Below are positions 55,803-64,000 of a stretch of 64,000 bases of DNA, piece by piece. Each line of letters begins with the position of its first letter. Positions within the stretch are counted from its first letter, which is position 1. The DNA is from Pseudoalteromonas rubra. GTDB lineage: Bacteria; Pseudomonadota; Gammaproteobacteria; Enterobacterales; Alteromonadaceae. The position numbers were made by a program, and so were the translations under genes. The stretch lies in NCBI RefSeq assembly GCF_000238295.3, contig NZ_AHCD03000044.1, positions 496,001 to 560,000 on the forward strand, in the 5' to 3' direction. Under the pieces are notes generated by a model, which searched no databases, was not told the DNA's origin, and was given only the letters and a program-made list of their open reading frames with translations.

Positions 55803-56407
55803 TAGAACTCCAGTACCATTTCAGCTGCCTGACAATGGCATTCATCGCCACAAACTGAACAGCAATATCCTTCGTAGAGCGAAAGATCGAGCCAGCGATC
55901 ATCGTGGGCTTTGATAAGCTTGCCCCCGGCTTTGGAGAAATATTTTACAGCAGCATTACCTGGGCTTTGCATCCACAGATGCGCTACACCTGCTTTAGCC
56001 CCCTGCTGTTTCAGCACGTCAACAGACGCTTTGAGTAACTTGGGTCCAACCCCCTGTCCCTGTGCTTCCGGGTGAATTGCAATACATTTAAAGTACGCCA
56101 TCTGCATTGGGTCAACTGGCCAGAGCGTTGTCGAACACCATTTATCAATTGGCCACTGGCCAGCGCTGTAAGCGGTTCTGAACCCAACAACTCTGTGTGA
56201 CTCGTCAACAGCTATGAAAGAGGCGTTCAGGCCATGTTGAGTGCCTCGTTGATGCATCATTCTTATGCCCTCCAGATCAATGTAATTCTCTCCATGGACC
56301 AGGTTACCGAGTTCGATTACCGCTGGATAATGCGTTGTGTTGAGAGGGAGGATTGAGATCATATGCGATTGCCAAGTGTCATTTACAAGGAGGTCATTTT
56401 GCAGCAT
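55802..56407 (-). CDS. GNAT acetyltransferase with Cys-rich C-terminus
   Basis: A 201-residue GNAT protein. The acetyl-CoA loop is CIAIHPEAQGQGVGPKLL. An ATG 15 codons later is an alternative start; GAGAA lies before 56407. The last 25 residues are unusual: YCCSVCGDECHCQAAE has six Cys and one His, likely a small metal-binding or redox tail. Coupled to the FAD oxidoreductase by a one-base overlap. The pair may modify and then oxidise an amine substrate. Confidence 0.85.
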   Translation of the reverse strand: MLQNDLLVNDTWQSHMISILPLNTTHYPAVIELGNLVHGENYIDLEGIRMMHQRGTQHGLNASFIAVDESHRVVGFRTAYSAGQWPIDKWCSTTLWPVDPMQMAYFKCIAIHPEAQGQGVGPKLLKASVDVLKQQGAKAGVAHLWMQSPGNAAVKYFSKAGGKLIKAHDDRWLDLSLYEGYCCSVCGDECHCQAAEMVLEF

Positions 56408-56646
56408 TTCTCAATTGAAAACAAAGCTGTTCAAAAAAACTTGTACAAAATAGGTACGAAATTAGTGTGTTTTATGCTCAACTGTTGTTGACAGCGATGT
56501 CATCTTGGTAATAATTGTGACAACAGTATGTCTGATGTAGATGTTGCAATGATCTTTTTTGGCAGGCTGTTTACAAGAACGATAATAAACTAAATCGGGA
56601 TGCTCACAGAGTGTCCCACAACACAACAACATGTAAAGGATGTCCT

Positions 56647-58089
56647 ATGAATAAACTAAACTTTGTCAGTCTGGCAGTGATCGGGAGCCTGAGTGCGCCC
56701 GCTTTGGCCCTCAATGTACAGCCCGACCCCAATAACGCTGGCGCTTATTTACTAGACCGCGCAGGTCTTCAGGCCGCTGAATCAACGCTGACTGCCAATC
56801 CCATGTATGCGGTCTGGGCAAAGGCATTGCAAACACGCAGCAATACGATTGTTGATGCAATTGTTCCTGGTGCAGCCAGTAACCCCGACAATGTAAAACG
56901 TGTAGAGCGAGTATTTGGTCAAAGTGAGTGGGATTTTTTGACTCAAATGGCGGCGCCTGAGTATACCTATACCCGCTTTTTACGCGCAATTGGTAAGTTT
57001 CCTGCTTTTTGTGGTGATTACACTGACGGCCGTAATGCGGATGCCATTTGTAAAAAGTCTATCGTCACTGCATTTGCACACTTTGCTCAGGAAACGGGCG
57101 GTCATATTTCAACGGATAATGTGTCAGACAATCCACTACGCCTGGAAGAATGGCAGCAGGCACTGGTCCATGTTCGCGAAATGGGCTGGTCAGAAGGTCA
57201 ACCCGGTTACACCACTGGGTGTGGTCAAAATGACTGGCAAAATCGCCGCTGGCCCTGTGCTGATGGCCAGGGTTACTTCGGTCGTGGTGCCAAGCAGTTA
57301 TCTTATCACTTTAACTATGGCATGTTCTCTGAGGCAATGTTCGACGGTGACGCGACCGTGTTGCTAAATAACCCAGCCCTGGTTGCTGACTCCTGGCTTA
57401 ACCTGGCTTCTGCTATCTGGTTTTTCCTGACACCTCAGGCACCAAAACCGGCTATGTTACACGTGATCGACCGTACCTGGGTGCCGTCCCAGACTGAGCT
57501 GAATGCTGGCATTGGTTATGGCTTTGGTACCACAATTAACGTCATCAATGGTGGTATCGAGTGTGGCGAGCACAACAGAAATAAAGGCCAGCCAGTTAAT
57601 CGTATTCGCTACTGGGAGGGGTTGTCTCACTATTACAATATCCCGGTAGAAAGTGATGAGGAAAACACTTGCTGGCAACAAACGCCATTTGGCAGTTTGA
57701 ATCTGGATGGTGCCGGTGAAGTGCTTTACACCAACTGGGAAGCAAACTGGGAGTACTACGCTGATCGTCCTGGTGGATTCTCGTTTGAATGTAAGCTGGT
57801 AGGCTATCAGACTGCCTACTCTGCGCTTGTTGAAGGCGATTATGAGAAATGTGTGACAAACTTCTATGGCTCTCATACTGGTTGGCCGGTTGTCACTGTC
57901 GTTGACAATCTACCGCCGCCGGATGATAAGCCGCCTGTAGACAACGTGGCTGCGTGGGAGGCAAATAAGGTTTATTTACAAGGTGATAAAGCCAGCTTTA
58001 ATGGCAAAGTGTATGTTGCCAAGTGGTGGACTCGTGGTGACGAGCCAAACGGGACAGGCCCCTGGGAGCTAGTGCCTGCGGCACAATAA
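56647..58089 (+). CDS. Secreted GH19 chitinase with carbohydrate-binding domain
   Basis: About 480 residues from the ATG at 56647 with AAAGGA upstream. Signal peptide 1-21. The GH19 catalytic Glu is E149 in AHFAQETGGHI, followed by GYFGRGAKQLSYHFNYG and a INVINGGIEC block. A Pro-rich linker (LPPPDDKPP) leads to a C-terminal CBM5/12 domain (AWEANKVYLQGDKASFNG, WELVP) that binds chitin. It breaks beta-1,4-GlcNAc links outside the cell. A strong terminator follows. Confidence 0.95.
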   Translation: MNKLNFVSLAVIGSLSAPALALNVQPDPNNAGAYLLDRAGLQAAESTLTANPMYAVWAKALQTRSNTIVDAIVPGAASNPDNVKRVERVFGQSEWDFLTQMAAPEYTYTRFLRAIGKFPAFCGDYTDGRNADAICKKSIVTAFAHFAQETGGHISTDNVSDNPLRLEEWQQALVHVREMGWSEGQPGYTTGCGQNDWQNRRWPCADGQGYFGRGAKQLSYHFNYGMFSEAMFDGDATVLLNNPALVADSWLNLASAIWFFLTPQAPKPAMLHVIDRTWVPSQTELNAGIGYGFGTTINVINGGIECGEHNRNKGQPVNRIRYWEGLSHYYNIPVESDEENTCWQQTPFGSLNLDGAGEVLYTNWEANWEYYADRPGGFSFECKLVGYQTAYSALVEGDYEKCVTNFYGSHTGWPVVTVVDNLPPPDDKPPVDNVAAWEANKVYLQGDKASFNGKVYVAKWWTRGDEPNGTGPWELVPAAQ

Positions 58090-58128
58090 GCTGCTCACAG
58101 CTGAAAGCTCGTGAACACATTCAAGATT

Positions 58129-58157
58129 AAAGGCCTGCGATTAATGCAGGCCTTTTT
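58129..58157 (+). terminator. Intrinsic terminator of the chitinase gene
   Basis: AAAGGCCTGC (58129-58138), loop GATTAAT, GCAGGCCTTT with a T-run. Perfect stem. Confidence 0.92.
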
Positions 58158-58241
58158 GTGTGAATGATGACATCAATGTGAATCTTGCTGCTACATACAA
58201 TCTCTGTCACCGCGCTTAACATTCGTCCTCTGATTTTGGGG

Positions 58242-59105
58242 TCAGGGGGTGTCATGCGTTTTAATCGCCCATGCAGTAAATAAGCCTGCACTGACAAACA
58301 TAAACAAGCTGTAAATGCTCGGTGCAATAGACATCACTTCATTCCCCAGTAAGCCTGTTGTTACCAACAAAGCGAGCGTACCATTTTGCAATCCGACTTC
58401 CAGTGTGATGGTGCGAGTTTGCATCACTTGATGCAAAAAAGTGCGGGCCACAATAAACCCTGCGAGCATAGAAACCAGATTCAATGCGATCACTGCAGGT
58501 CCTGCCATAACCAGATAATCGACAAGTTTGTCCTCTAGCTTGATGCAGATACTGATAATCACCAAAAGCAATACTGCGACAGAGAAACGGCTGATATACG
58601 GGCTGGCTTTTTTTGCAAATTCAGGCCACTTGTTATTGATGGCCATGCCTATGAGTACTGGGACTACTCCAACCACAATAAGTTGTAACCAGGCCTTGAG
58701 GACCGGAAATTCTATCAAGGTGTTGTCTTGCCCGTAATAACCGATTGCCCAGGCAGCCAGAAACGGAAGGGTAAAAGGGGTTATAAAGCCAACCACAGCG
58801 GTCAAAGATACTGACAGACCAACATCTCCCTTCGCCAAATACGTGTAAAGATTGGACGTTGTACCACCGGGGCATAAGGCCAGAATAAATAAGCCAATGG
58901 CCAGTTCGCCACTTAACCCGGTCAGTGCAATGGTGGCAACAGCAAGCACAGGGAGCAAAATAAGCTGGCAAATTGCACCGATGAAGAAGCTTTTGGGCTG
59001 ATGGTAGACGCGTTGAAAATCTGCACGTGTCAGACTCAGGCCGACGCCAGCCATGATCAGTATGAGCGCAATGGGTAAGCCTATTTCAATTAAAGCAGAT
59101 GGCAT
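58242..59105 (-). CDS. BASS-family (bile acid:sodium symporter-like) transporter
   Basis: A 287-residue inner-membrane protein with about nine hydrophobic segments. Family blocks are LGLTRADFxR-like GLSLTRADFQRV, the CPGGTTSNLYTYLAKGDVGL motif and EVGLQNGTLALLV. These are Na+-coupled transporters of organic anions. AAGGACAAAAAA precedes the ATG. Single gene. Confidence 0.9.
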   Translation of the reverse strand: MPSALIEIGLPIALILIMAGVGLSLTRADFQRVYHQPKSFFIGAICQLILLPVLAVATIALTGLSGELAIGLFILALCPGGTTSNLYTYLAKGDVGLSVSLTAVVGFITPFTLPFLAAWAIGYYGQDNTLIEFPVLKAWLQLIVVGVVPVLIGMAINNKWPEFAKKASPYISRFSVAVLLLVIISICIKLEDKLVDYLVMAGPAVIALNLVSMLAGFIVARTFLHQVMQTRTITLEVGLQNGTLALLVTTGLLGNEVMSIAPSIYSLFMFVSAGLFTAWAIKTHDTP

Positions 59106-59458
59106 TTTTTTGTCCTTGTTTGGCCTGACTCAGCTTAATCTTAACAACGGATGTGATATGCCGTCACAGGTATTTTGTACAGGTAGGATGTGAAGTGCGT
59201 ATGACGATATTGCAGAGGCATTAAGCTGAACTGCGGTGGAAAATTTAAAGGAGACAATGTTGCCAGGTTCAGGCGCAGCATTGGACTGCATGCGTTGAAT
59301 GCTTCAAAACAGCTGTATCCATGCCTATTATTATCATAATGGTCGCTATTTTGCCCGGCAACCGGGTTAAACTGGACTTCCTGGCCGTAGGCTAACAGCG
59401 CCTGCTCATCTATGGTTGAGCCCGATGAAATACAGATAAATATAGGGGAAATAAAGTG
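59106..59458. other. Intergenic region, 353 bases
   Basis: No convincing gene. The left part should hold the promoter of the BASS gene, the right part that of the small secreted protein, whose GGGGAA site is at 59444. No structured element stands out. Confidence 0.4.
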
Positions 59459-59805
59459 ATGAAATTCGCAAGATTAAAGTTGGCCTTTGGAATGAGTCTT
59501 TTGTTTTTTAATGCTTTCGCATTCGCCGCGGGTTGGACTGCACCAACTAAGATCACATCAGTGGGCCAATATGGCACCAATTCAACTTTTTTCACCACCG
59601 AAGCTGATGTTAGCCAATGTGGTGATAAAAAAAGCTCTTCTTTTTGACGAGTGATGCAACTGATCCTGAAAAATTCTACTCCACTTTGCTGATGGCATTT
59701 GCTTCAGGGAAAAGAATGAAAGTGTATTTACATGATCCAGTTGTTTGTGGTCCCGAGAATGCTCAAAAAATAAACGCGGCAAACTTTTTCTATGTTTTTG
59801 ATTAG
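59459..59805 (+). pseudogene. Small secreted protein gene with a frameshift at an A-run
   Basis: From the ATG at 59459 (GGGGAA site 8 bases upstream) a signal peptide and mature part (AGWTAPTKITSVGQYG) read on until a stop after SSSF at 59645. The frame that continues is offset by one base at a run of seven As (near 59625-59632). With one more A it reads LFFLTSDATDPEKFYSTLLM and ends at 59805, about 115 residues. It matches a family of small exported proteins with two Cys found in Vibrio and Pseudoalteromonas. A real mutation, a sequencing error or slippage are all possible. Confidence 0.65.
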
Positions 59806-59824
59806 CACGCTTTGCAAGTAAAGT

Positions 59825-59857
59825 AAAAATGGCCTGTTCCCAGACAGGCCATTTTTA
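59825..59857 (+). terminator. Intrinsic terminator, bidirectional
   Basis: AAAATGGCCTGT (59826-59837), loop TCCCAG, ACAGGCCATTTT (59844-59855) with a T-run; 12-base perfect stem. The A-rich left side gives a U-tail also for the minus strand gene. Confidence 0.92.
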
Positions 59858-59918
59858 TATCTAGCGTGCTATAGGCGCTGAAAATTAATAAAAATTACTG
59901 TGTTCAGCTATATAGTTA

Positions 59919-61292
59919 TTACTCAGGCGTTTCAATTTTAAAACTATAAGCGGCTGCCCCTTCTAAGAGCGAAGTATCTATGTATGTATTTCCAGCTGCC
60001 GCTTTTTGCAACTCCTGTCTTAGGGCATCAAATTCCCCTGTAAAATTCCATGCATTCACATCCAGGTTCAGCTCAAAGCTTTCTACGGTATTGATAGTGG
60101 TATCGATGGCAGTGCCAAACTCAAAGTTGGGGATCGCTGCCTGGGGTTTAGTTCGTATTTCCCATTTAACTTCGCCATTAGCGGTATCTTCCCAGCGCAA
60201 TGTGATGCCGATCATGTTGATGCGATCATCAACGTTGGAGAAGTCATACTCGAACAGGTTGCCATTGCTTTGCTGGGCCATGGATTGTGCAAACTGCATA
60301 AAGGCGTTTTGCAGTGCTGCGTCATACAGCAGCGGTGCGGTTTCGCTGGGCTGACCGTCATCGTCAATGGTATGCACAGTGGCAGAACGGGTGAACATAT
60401 CAAAGCCGGGCAATACTGCGCGCTTGGAAATAGAGTTATATGCGTAGCTTTTGGTCGCAAGTTCAGGAAAAATATACTTGTGACGGTAATTAGGACCAGT
60501 TAGATATTGCACGCTGAGTTGCTCACTGTCATTGAATGACGTCAGGAGTACGCGTGAGTTAATACTGTCTATTTTTGATAAAGGCAGATCGGCGAGATTG
60601 ACTCTTACACCCGGGCTATCAAATGCTTCATCAGTTAACTCAAGCGGCCCTTCGCCTTCCAGGCTGAACAGACCGCCACGCACATCACTGTAGTCTTCGT
60701 TACTGATGTGCATGATCCTATTTTTACTCCCAGCTTCAATATATGTTATGTCAGTTACCGGGTCTTGTAGCGACATTTCGTCGCCTATAAGACCGCTTAT
60801 ATAGTAATCAGGCTGGCTGGCAGCAAGTGCACTGAGATCAAATTCTTTTGTGGGCAATTCACAGGGTAGCTGTAGGTCAAATCCGATGATGCCATAATCT
60901 GTGTTAGTAACATCCAGCAATGTAACTAGCTGAGTTGGCACATGATTATTATTATTCGCACTATTAGCGATTAATGAAACATGATGTGTGTTTTCTGGCA
61001 GGGCCTGCGTCAGTTTACCATCTTGTCCTGTTGTTACACTAGAGATGGCCTTGCCACTGGCATTATGAAAAACCACTTCTGCGATTGCAGGTTCTTTCAT
61101 GTAACCGCTTGGGCAAGCGATCAGTCTTGTCGTCACCGAAAATACGGGGGCAGGCTTGTCTGGCGTTGGTGTTGAGGTAATGGGTTTTGGTTGTTGTTTC
61201 TTGCTTGCAACCGAGTTATCGTTTGATGAACCGCCACACGCCGCGAGTGTCAATGCTGCACTGACAGCGACAAAAAGTCCTTTATATTTCAT
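59919..61292 (-). CDS. Lipoprotein, function unknown
   Basis: About 457 residues from the ATG at 61292 with GGAGATAAG; a longer start exists at 61328. Lipobox LTLAACGG near residue 20, then a Lys/Pro/Thr-rich linker. A carboxypeptidase-regulatory-like beta domain (about 65-130) has TGQDGKLTQALPENTHHV. The rest is beta-rich and acidic with no motif I recognise. Probably outer-membrane anchored. Monocistronic. Confidence 0.75.
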   Translation of the reverse strand: MKYKGLFVAVSAALTLAACGGSSNDNSVASKKQQPKPITSTPTPDKPAPVFSVTTRLIACPSGYMKEPAIAEVVFHNASGKAISSVTTGQDGKLTQALPENTHHVSLIANSANNNNHVPTQLVTLLDVTNTDYGIIGFDLQLPCELPTKEFDLSALAASQPDYYISGLIGDEMSLQDPVTDITYIEAGSKNRIMHISNEDYSDVRGGLFSLEGEGPLELTDEAFDSPGVRVNLADLPLSKIDSINSRVLLTSFNDSEQLSVQYLTGPNYRHKYIFPELATKSYAYNSISKRAVLPGFDMFTRSATVHTIDDDGQPSETAPLLYDAALQNAFMQFAQSMAQQSNGNLFEYDFSNVDDRINMIGITLRWEDTANGEVKWEIRTKPQAAIPNFEFGTAIDTTINTVESFELNLDVNAWNFTGEFDALRQELQKAAAGNTYIDTSLLEGAAAYSFKIETPE

Positions 61293-61388
61293 CTTATCTC
61301 CAATTGATAAATTTTTGTTTTTGAACATATTAGTGCCAATTGCATTCTAACAAGCTTCGCATGTACTTGTCTTATGGACAGGGTGCTT

Positions 61389-61451
61389 GATTTGTATTCA
61401 AAGTTGTTTGATTTGTGTTCAGGGTTGGTTGGTTTGTGTTCAAAGTTGTTT
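61389..61451. repeat. 21-bp tandem repeat, three copies plus a partial fourth
   Basis: The unit is GATTTGTGTTCAAAGTTGTTT with small variations; copies start at 61389, 61410 and 61431 and a partial fourth runs to about 61458. The length is a multiple of three, so the minus frame across it encodes a seven-residue repeat (TLNTNQT), but that frame lacks a credible start. Confidence 0.8.
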
Positions 61452-61556
61452 GATTTGTTTTTTTTTGTAACCGGCGGGCAAGTCCGTGTGGCAACAGGTG
61501 CATTAAGGCAGGCTGCAGATCAGCCCTGCCTTTGTTAGTTTTAACTATTTTTGGGC

Positions 61557-61775
61557 TTAGAAGTCGCCGCAGGGACCTGTGATCACACAAATCATTCCCT
61601 GTGCCGGTGCAGTTGCACAGTCCATCGAATCACCCGGAGGAGGGCAGTTACGATAAGTTGGATAGCTGCTGTTTGGTTCAACCTGACCACCGGCCACATT
61701 GGGTGTCTGAGCCAGGTTAAGTTGCAGGGATTGAGATAGAGATTTCAGATTAGACTTTTTTACTTGTAGCTTCAT
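61557..61775 (-). CDS. Small Cys-rich peptide, RiPP-precursor-like
   Basis: A 72-residue peptide with AAGGAATTG 7 bases before the ATG and a promoter candidate upstream. The N-terminal part MKLQVKKSNLKSLSQSLQLN is basic-amphipathic with the KxxLKxLS pattern of leader peptides, then AQTPNVAGG gives a double-Gly processing site near residue 30. The core of about 42 residues has four Cys and many Pro, Thr and Ser. No modification enzyme or transporter gene is adjacent. It may be a secreted or modified peptide; the class is uncertain. Confidence 0.6.
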   Translation of the reverse strand: MKLQVKKSNLKSLSQSLQLNLAQTPNVAGGQVEPNSSYPTYRNCPPPGDSMDCATAPAQGMICVITGPCGDF

Positions 61776-61837
61776 AACAATTCCTTAGTTATTGATTTAA
61801 ATCGTATACCCAAGAATTTCCTACTGCGGGTACAGCT

Positions 61838-61866
61838 AATCTGACATCTAGATTTGGTGTTGTCAA
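61838..61866 (-). promoter_or_regulatory. Candidate promoter of the RiPP-like gene
   Basis: On the minus strand TTGACA (61866-61861) is followed after 17 bases by CAGATT (61843-61838). The -35 is perfect and the -10 weak. Confidence 0.45.
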
Positions 61867-62023
61867 TGTGTTTTTATTGTTAATTTTTTGGTTTTGTTAG
61901 TGCTCTGAACAGAACTGGGAACTGCCAACTCACATTGAAGCGCAGACGCTGCATCCATCAGTGGTTTGAGCCGCATAAAAGCGCTACAATTGTTATTCAA
62001 TATTTGCAGGCAGAGAACACCGC

Positions 62024-63229
62024 GTGACCGTTGATCGTCAACTTATCAGTACTTTACACACCGCATTTAACGGAATATTCCAACAATCTTTATATGCTGA
62101 CAAAGTTATTCAGCACCACTTACACGACAACCCCCACTGGCGTCGTGAAGACAAAGCGTATTTTGTTACGACACTGTATGACCTGGTCCGTTTTATTCGC
62201 AAGTTGGCCCATGTCAGTGATGCCAGCGAACAGGATTTCTGGCCTGTGTGGCAGGCTTTTCAGTTACTCAACGATAAGCCAATCCCCGATTGGCCAGAAA
62301 TGCGGAACCTTTCAAAGGCAGAGCTGTTAACCCGACTGGACACAGCGTCACAAGCCATTCAGCTGAGCTATCCCGATTGGCTGGATGCTCTGGGCAGCTC
62401 TCAGCTTGGTCAGCAATGGCCTCAGATCGCTGAAGCATTAAATCGCGCGCCTGGCTATTATGTTAGAGCCAATACCTTAAAAACCTCGGCAGATGCCCTG
62501 GCCAGTAAATTGGAGCGTGAGCAGATCTCCTGTGAGCGCGTTTCTGCTACGCTGCCTGATGCGCTGGTCATTCAGGCGGTAGATAAGCTATTTAAATCTA
62601 GCGCATTCCAGGCTGGAGAGTGTGAAATGCAGGATGCCGGCTCTCAGCAAATTGCGCCGTTACTGGATGTTGCGCCAGGCATGAAAGTGGTTGATGCGTG
62701 TGCGGGGGCTGGCGGTAAAAGCTTACATCTTGCAGCCTTAATGAAGAATAAAGGCCGTTTGCTATCGATGGACATTCATCAGCACAAGCTGGATACGCTT
62801 AAAAAGCGGGCAAAGCGTGCCGGCTGCCATATGATTGAGACGAGGGCGATTAAAAACAATAAAACCATCAAACGCCTCAAAGATAAGTTTGACCGGGTAT
62901 TACTTGATGTACCATGCTCCGGGACCGGTGTGTTGCGCCGCAATCCAGATAGCAAATGGCATCTTAGCGAGCAAAGCATTGATGACTTGATTGCACTTCA
63001 GGCCGATCTGTTACAACGATATAGCCAGATGTGTCGTCCGGGTGGCAAACTGGTGTATGCAACCTGCTCCGTACTGCCGGTAGAAAACCAGCAGCAGATC
63101 GCACAGTTTTTAGATGCAAACCCTGACTGGACTTTGCAACAGGAACTGAGTTTGCTGCCGGGGATAAACTCAGAGTTTGACGGATTTTATGGCGCCGTAT
63201 TGTGCCGTAACGAACTACCACAAGATTAA
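62024..63229 (+). CDS. RsmB/F-type rRNA cytosine-C5 methyltransferase
   Basis: A 401-residue enzyme starting with GTG. The SAM-binding motif is DACAGAGGKSLHLAALM, the catalytic Cys pair is in DVPCSGTGVLRRNPD and YATCSVLPVENQ. It methylates a cytosine of rRNA using S-adenosylmethionine. The N-terminal 130 residues are helical and partly NusB-like, closer to RsmB than to YebU/RsmF, but shorter than E. coli RsmB (429). The substrate base is not shown. Confidence 0.9.
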   Translation: MTVDRQLISTLHTAFNGIFQQSLYADKVIQHHLHDNPHWRREDKAYFVTTLYDLVRFIRKLAHVSDASEQDFWPVWQAFQLLNDKPIPDWPEMRNLSKAELLTRLDTASQAIQLSYPDWLDALGSSQLGQQWPQIAEALNRAPGYYVRANTLKTSADALASKLEREQISCERVSATLPDALVIQAVDKLFKSSAFQAGECEMQDAGSQQIAPLLDVAPGMKVVDACAGAGGKSLHLAALMKNKGRLLSMDIHQHKLDTLKKRAKRAGCHMIETRAIKNNKTIKRLKDKFDRVLLDVPCSGTGVLRRNPDSKWHLSEQSIDDLIALQADLLQRYSQMCRPGGKLVYATCSVLPVENQQQIAQFLDANPDWTLQQELSLLPGINSEFDGFYGAVLCRNELPQD

Positions 63230-63245
63230 AATAGGACAAAAACAT

Positions 63246-63497
63246 ATGAATCCCATTATTGCCTTACTCAAAGAGCACAACATCAGTGACGAAAAAATCA
63301 ACGAGGTATTTCAGGCGCTGACCGAAAACCCGTTGATGGCTATGGCGGTTGTTCAGCAACTCAATATCCCACCTGAAAAACTGCAACAGCTAATGGCCCT
63401 GGTGATGCAAAATCCGGGTCTGATCAAAGAAGCGGTTCAGGAACTGGGCCTTGATTACGATAAAGTCGAGCAGGCAAAGGCGCAGCTTAAACAGTAA
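63246..63497 (+). CDS. DUF2999 family protein
   Basis: An 83-residue helical protein (MNPIIALLKEHNISDEKINE, then ENPLMAMAVVQQLNI and LGLDYDKVEQAKAQL) of the DUF2999 family. Start at 63246 with AGGA 10 bases upstream. Small conserved cytoplasmic protein of unknown function. It lies 17 bases after the methyltransferase. Confidence 0.85.
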   Translation: MNPIIALLKEHNISDEKINEVFQALTENPLMAMAVVQQLNIPPEKLQQLMALVMQNPGLIKEAVQELGLDYDKVEQAKAQLKQ

Positions 63498-63516
63498 CTC
63501 ATACCACATATGTTTG

Positions 63517-63541
63517 CTGGCCGGACATAATGACCGGCCAG
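63517..63541 (+). terminator. Terminator-like hairpin
   Basis: CTGGCCGG (63517-63524) pairs with CCGGCCAG (63534-63541), loop of 9 bases. The T-run lies 13 bases further, so the terminator role is weakly supported. Confidence 0.55.
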
Positions 63542-63645
63542 TCTGTTCCCTTGCTTTTTTAAATCCCCCGTCAGACAAACTCATTTCCTTTGACTAAACT
63601 AGATGCTATTCGCTTGGTAGCAATTATTTTAGAGAAGGACACTGA

Positions 63646-64000
63646 ATGCTTTCCAGCAAAACACTCGAACACGATTCCCCTATGGTATTTGTGCTGTTTA
63701 TGGCCATTGCCTGTTTGTTTTTTTTCTTTCGGCCCGGATTTATGCCGCCTGCTCAGCAAGATGGTGCGTCGAATGATGTTCTTTTTCCGAAAAATCTTCA
63801 GCAATATCTCAGTGATCCTAATGCAAAAGCCCTGTTAGGGATCGATGTGTCACACTATCAGGGGACGGTGGATTGGCAGCAAGTTTCGCAAGCAGGTGTA
63901 CAGTTCGTTTATATCAAAGCTACTGATGGCATGACCTATCGAGATCCACAATTCTATACTCATTTTAAAGGGGCACTGTCAGCGGGCTTACAAGTGGGGG
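63646..64000 (+). CDS. GH25 lysozyme (muramidase), partial, cut by right edge
   Basis: The frame opens at an ATG with AAGGAC upstream and runs off the window end after 118 residues. One membrane segment (about 14-30) anchors it. The GH25 opening LLGIDVSHYQGTVDWQQV contains the catalytic-site Asp of the DxxHxQ motif, followed by VQFVYIKATDGMTYRDPQF. GH25 enzymes cut peptidoglycan between MurNAc and GlcNAc. The C-terminus is not visible. Confidence 0.9.
   Translation, partial: MLSSKTLEHDSPMVFVLFMAIACLFFFFRPGFMPPAQQDGASNDVLFPKNLQQYLSDPNAKALLGIDVSHYQGTVDWQQVSQAGVQFVYIKATDGMTYRDPQFYTHFKGALSAGLQVG

Noticed and set aside
61372..61590. Minus-strand 72-codon frame across the 21-bp tandem repeat
   Set aside because: The repeated T-L-N-T-N-Q peptide arises from the DNA repeat, there is no credible ribosome site and it overlaps the RiPP-like gene.

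Overview
The window looks like a chromosomal segment of a marine gammaproteobacterium, most likely Pseudoalteromonas or a close relative. This rests on an nhaR-type regulator, an RstA/RstB-like system with MipA and DUF3019 neighbours, a complete prpB-prpC-acnD-prpF set under a GntR regulator, a GlyGly-CTERM protein, a DUF2999 protein, a secreted GH19 chitinase and moderate GC content. The genus is an inference from family knowledge; there is no rRNA in the window to confirm it. I saw no tRNA, rRNA, CRISPR array, phage or intact insertion sequence.

Layout: 1-10 kb holds a membrane protein cut by the left edge, an anchored coiled-coil protein, a chemoreceptor, nhaR with an overlapping Rdx/SelW gene, a hibernation-factor-like gene, and an adaptor plus two FtsX-type permeases with no ATPase beside them, then arfB. 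10-14 kb is a minus-strand operon mipA-DUF3019-response regulator-histidine kinase. 14-20 kb holds a secreted beta-propeller lipoprotein and a minus-strand run of hydro-lyase, pxpA and acetyltransferase, then a secreted GH3 enzyme. 20-27 kb is a signalling block: an ODP-type di-iron protein translationally coupled to a degenerate chemoreceptor-like protein, a PAS-GGDEF-EAL protein, a GAF histidine kinase, a solute-binding protein and a cold-shock gene with a structured leader.

28.3-37.9 kb is the most unusual part: an exported cluster on the plus strand, probably one transcription unit up to a terminator near 36.9 kb. It encodes an M4-like metalloprotease, a protein ending in a Hint autoprocessing domain, two paralogous secreted proteins that resemble MACPF/CDC pore formers, and a GEVED-domain protein between them. 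A PKD/GlyGly-CTERM surface protein follows under its own signals. The parts suggest secreted proteins activated by proteolysis or self-cleavage, which is an inference.

38-43 kb carries unknown proteins, an ADP-ribosylglycohydrolase, endonuclease V and a solute-binding protein. 43-53 kb is the methylcitrate (propionate) locus, divergent from a TonB-dependent receptor, with several palindromes in the shared intergenic region and a strong terminator after prpF. 52.7-59 kb holds LysE-type exporter, SpoIIAA-like, SDR, FAD oxidoreductase with acetyltransferase, GH19 chitinase and a BASS transporter. 59-64 kb holds a frameshifted small secreted protein, a lipoprotein, a 21-bp tandem repeat, a RiPP-precursor-like peptide gene, an rRNA m5C methyltransferase, a DUF2999 protein and the start of a GH25 lysozyme cut by the right edge.
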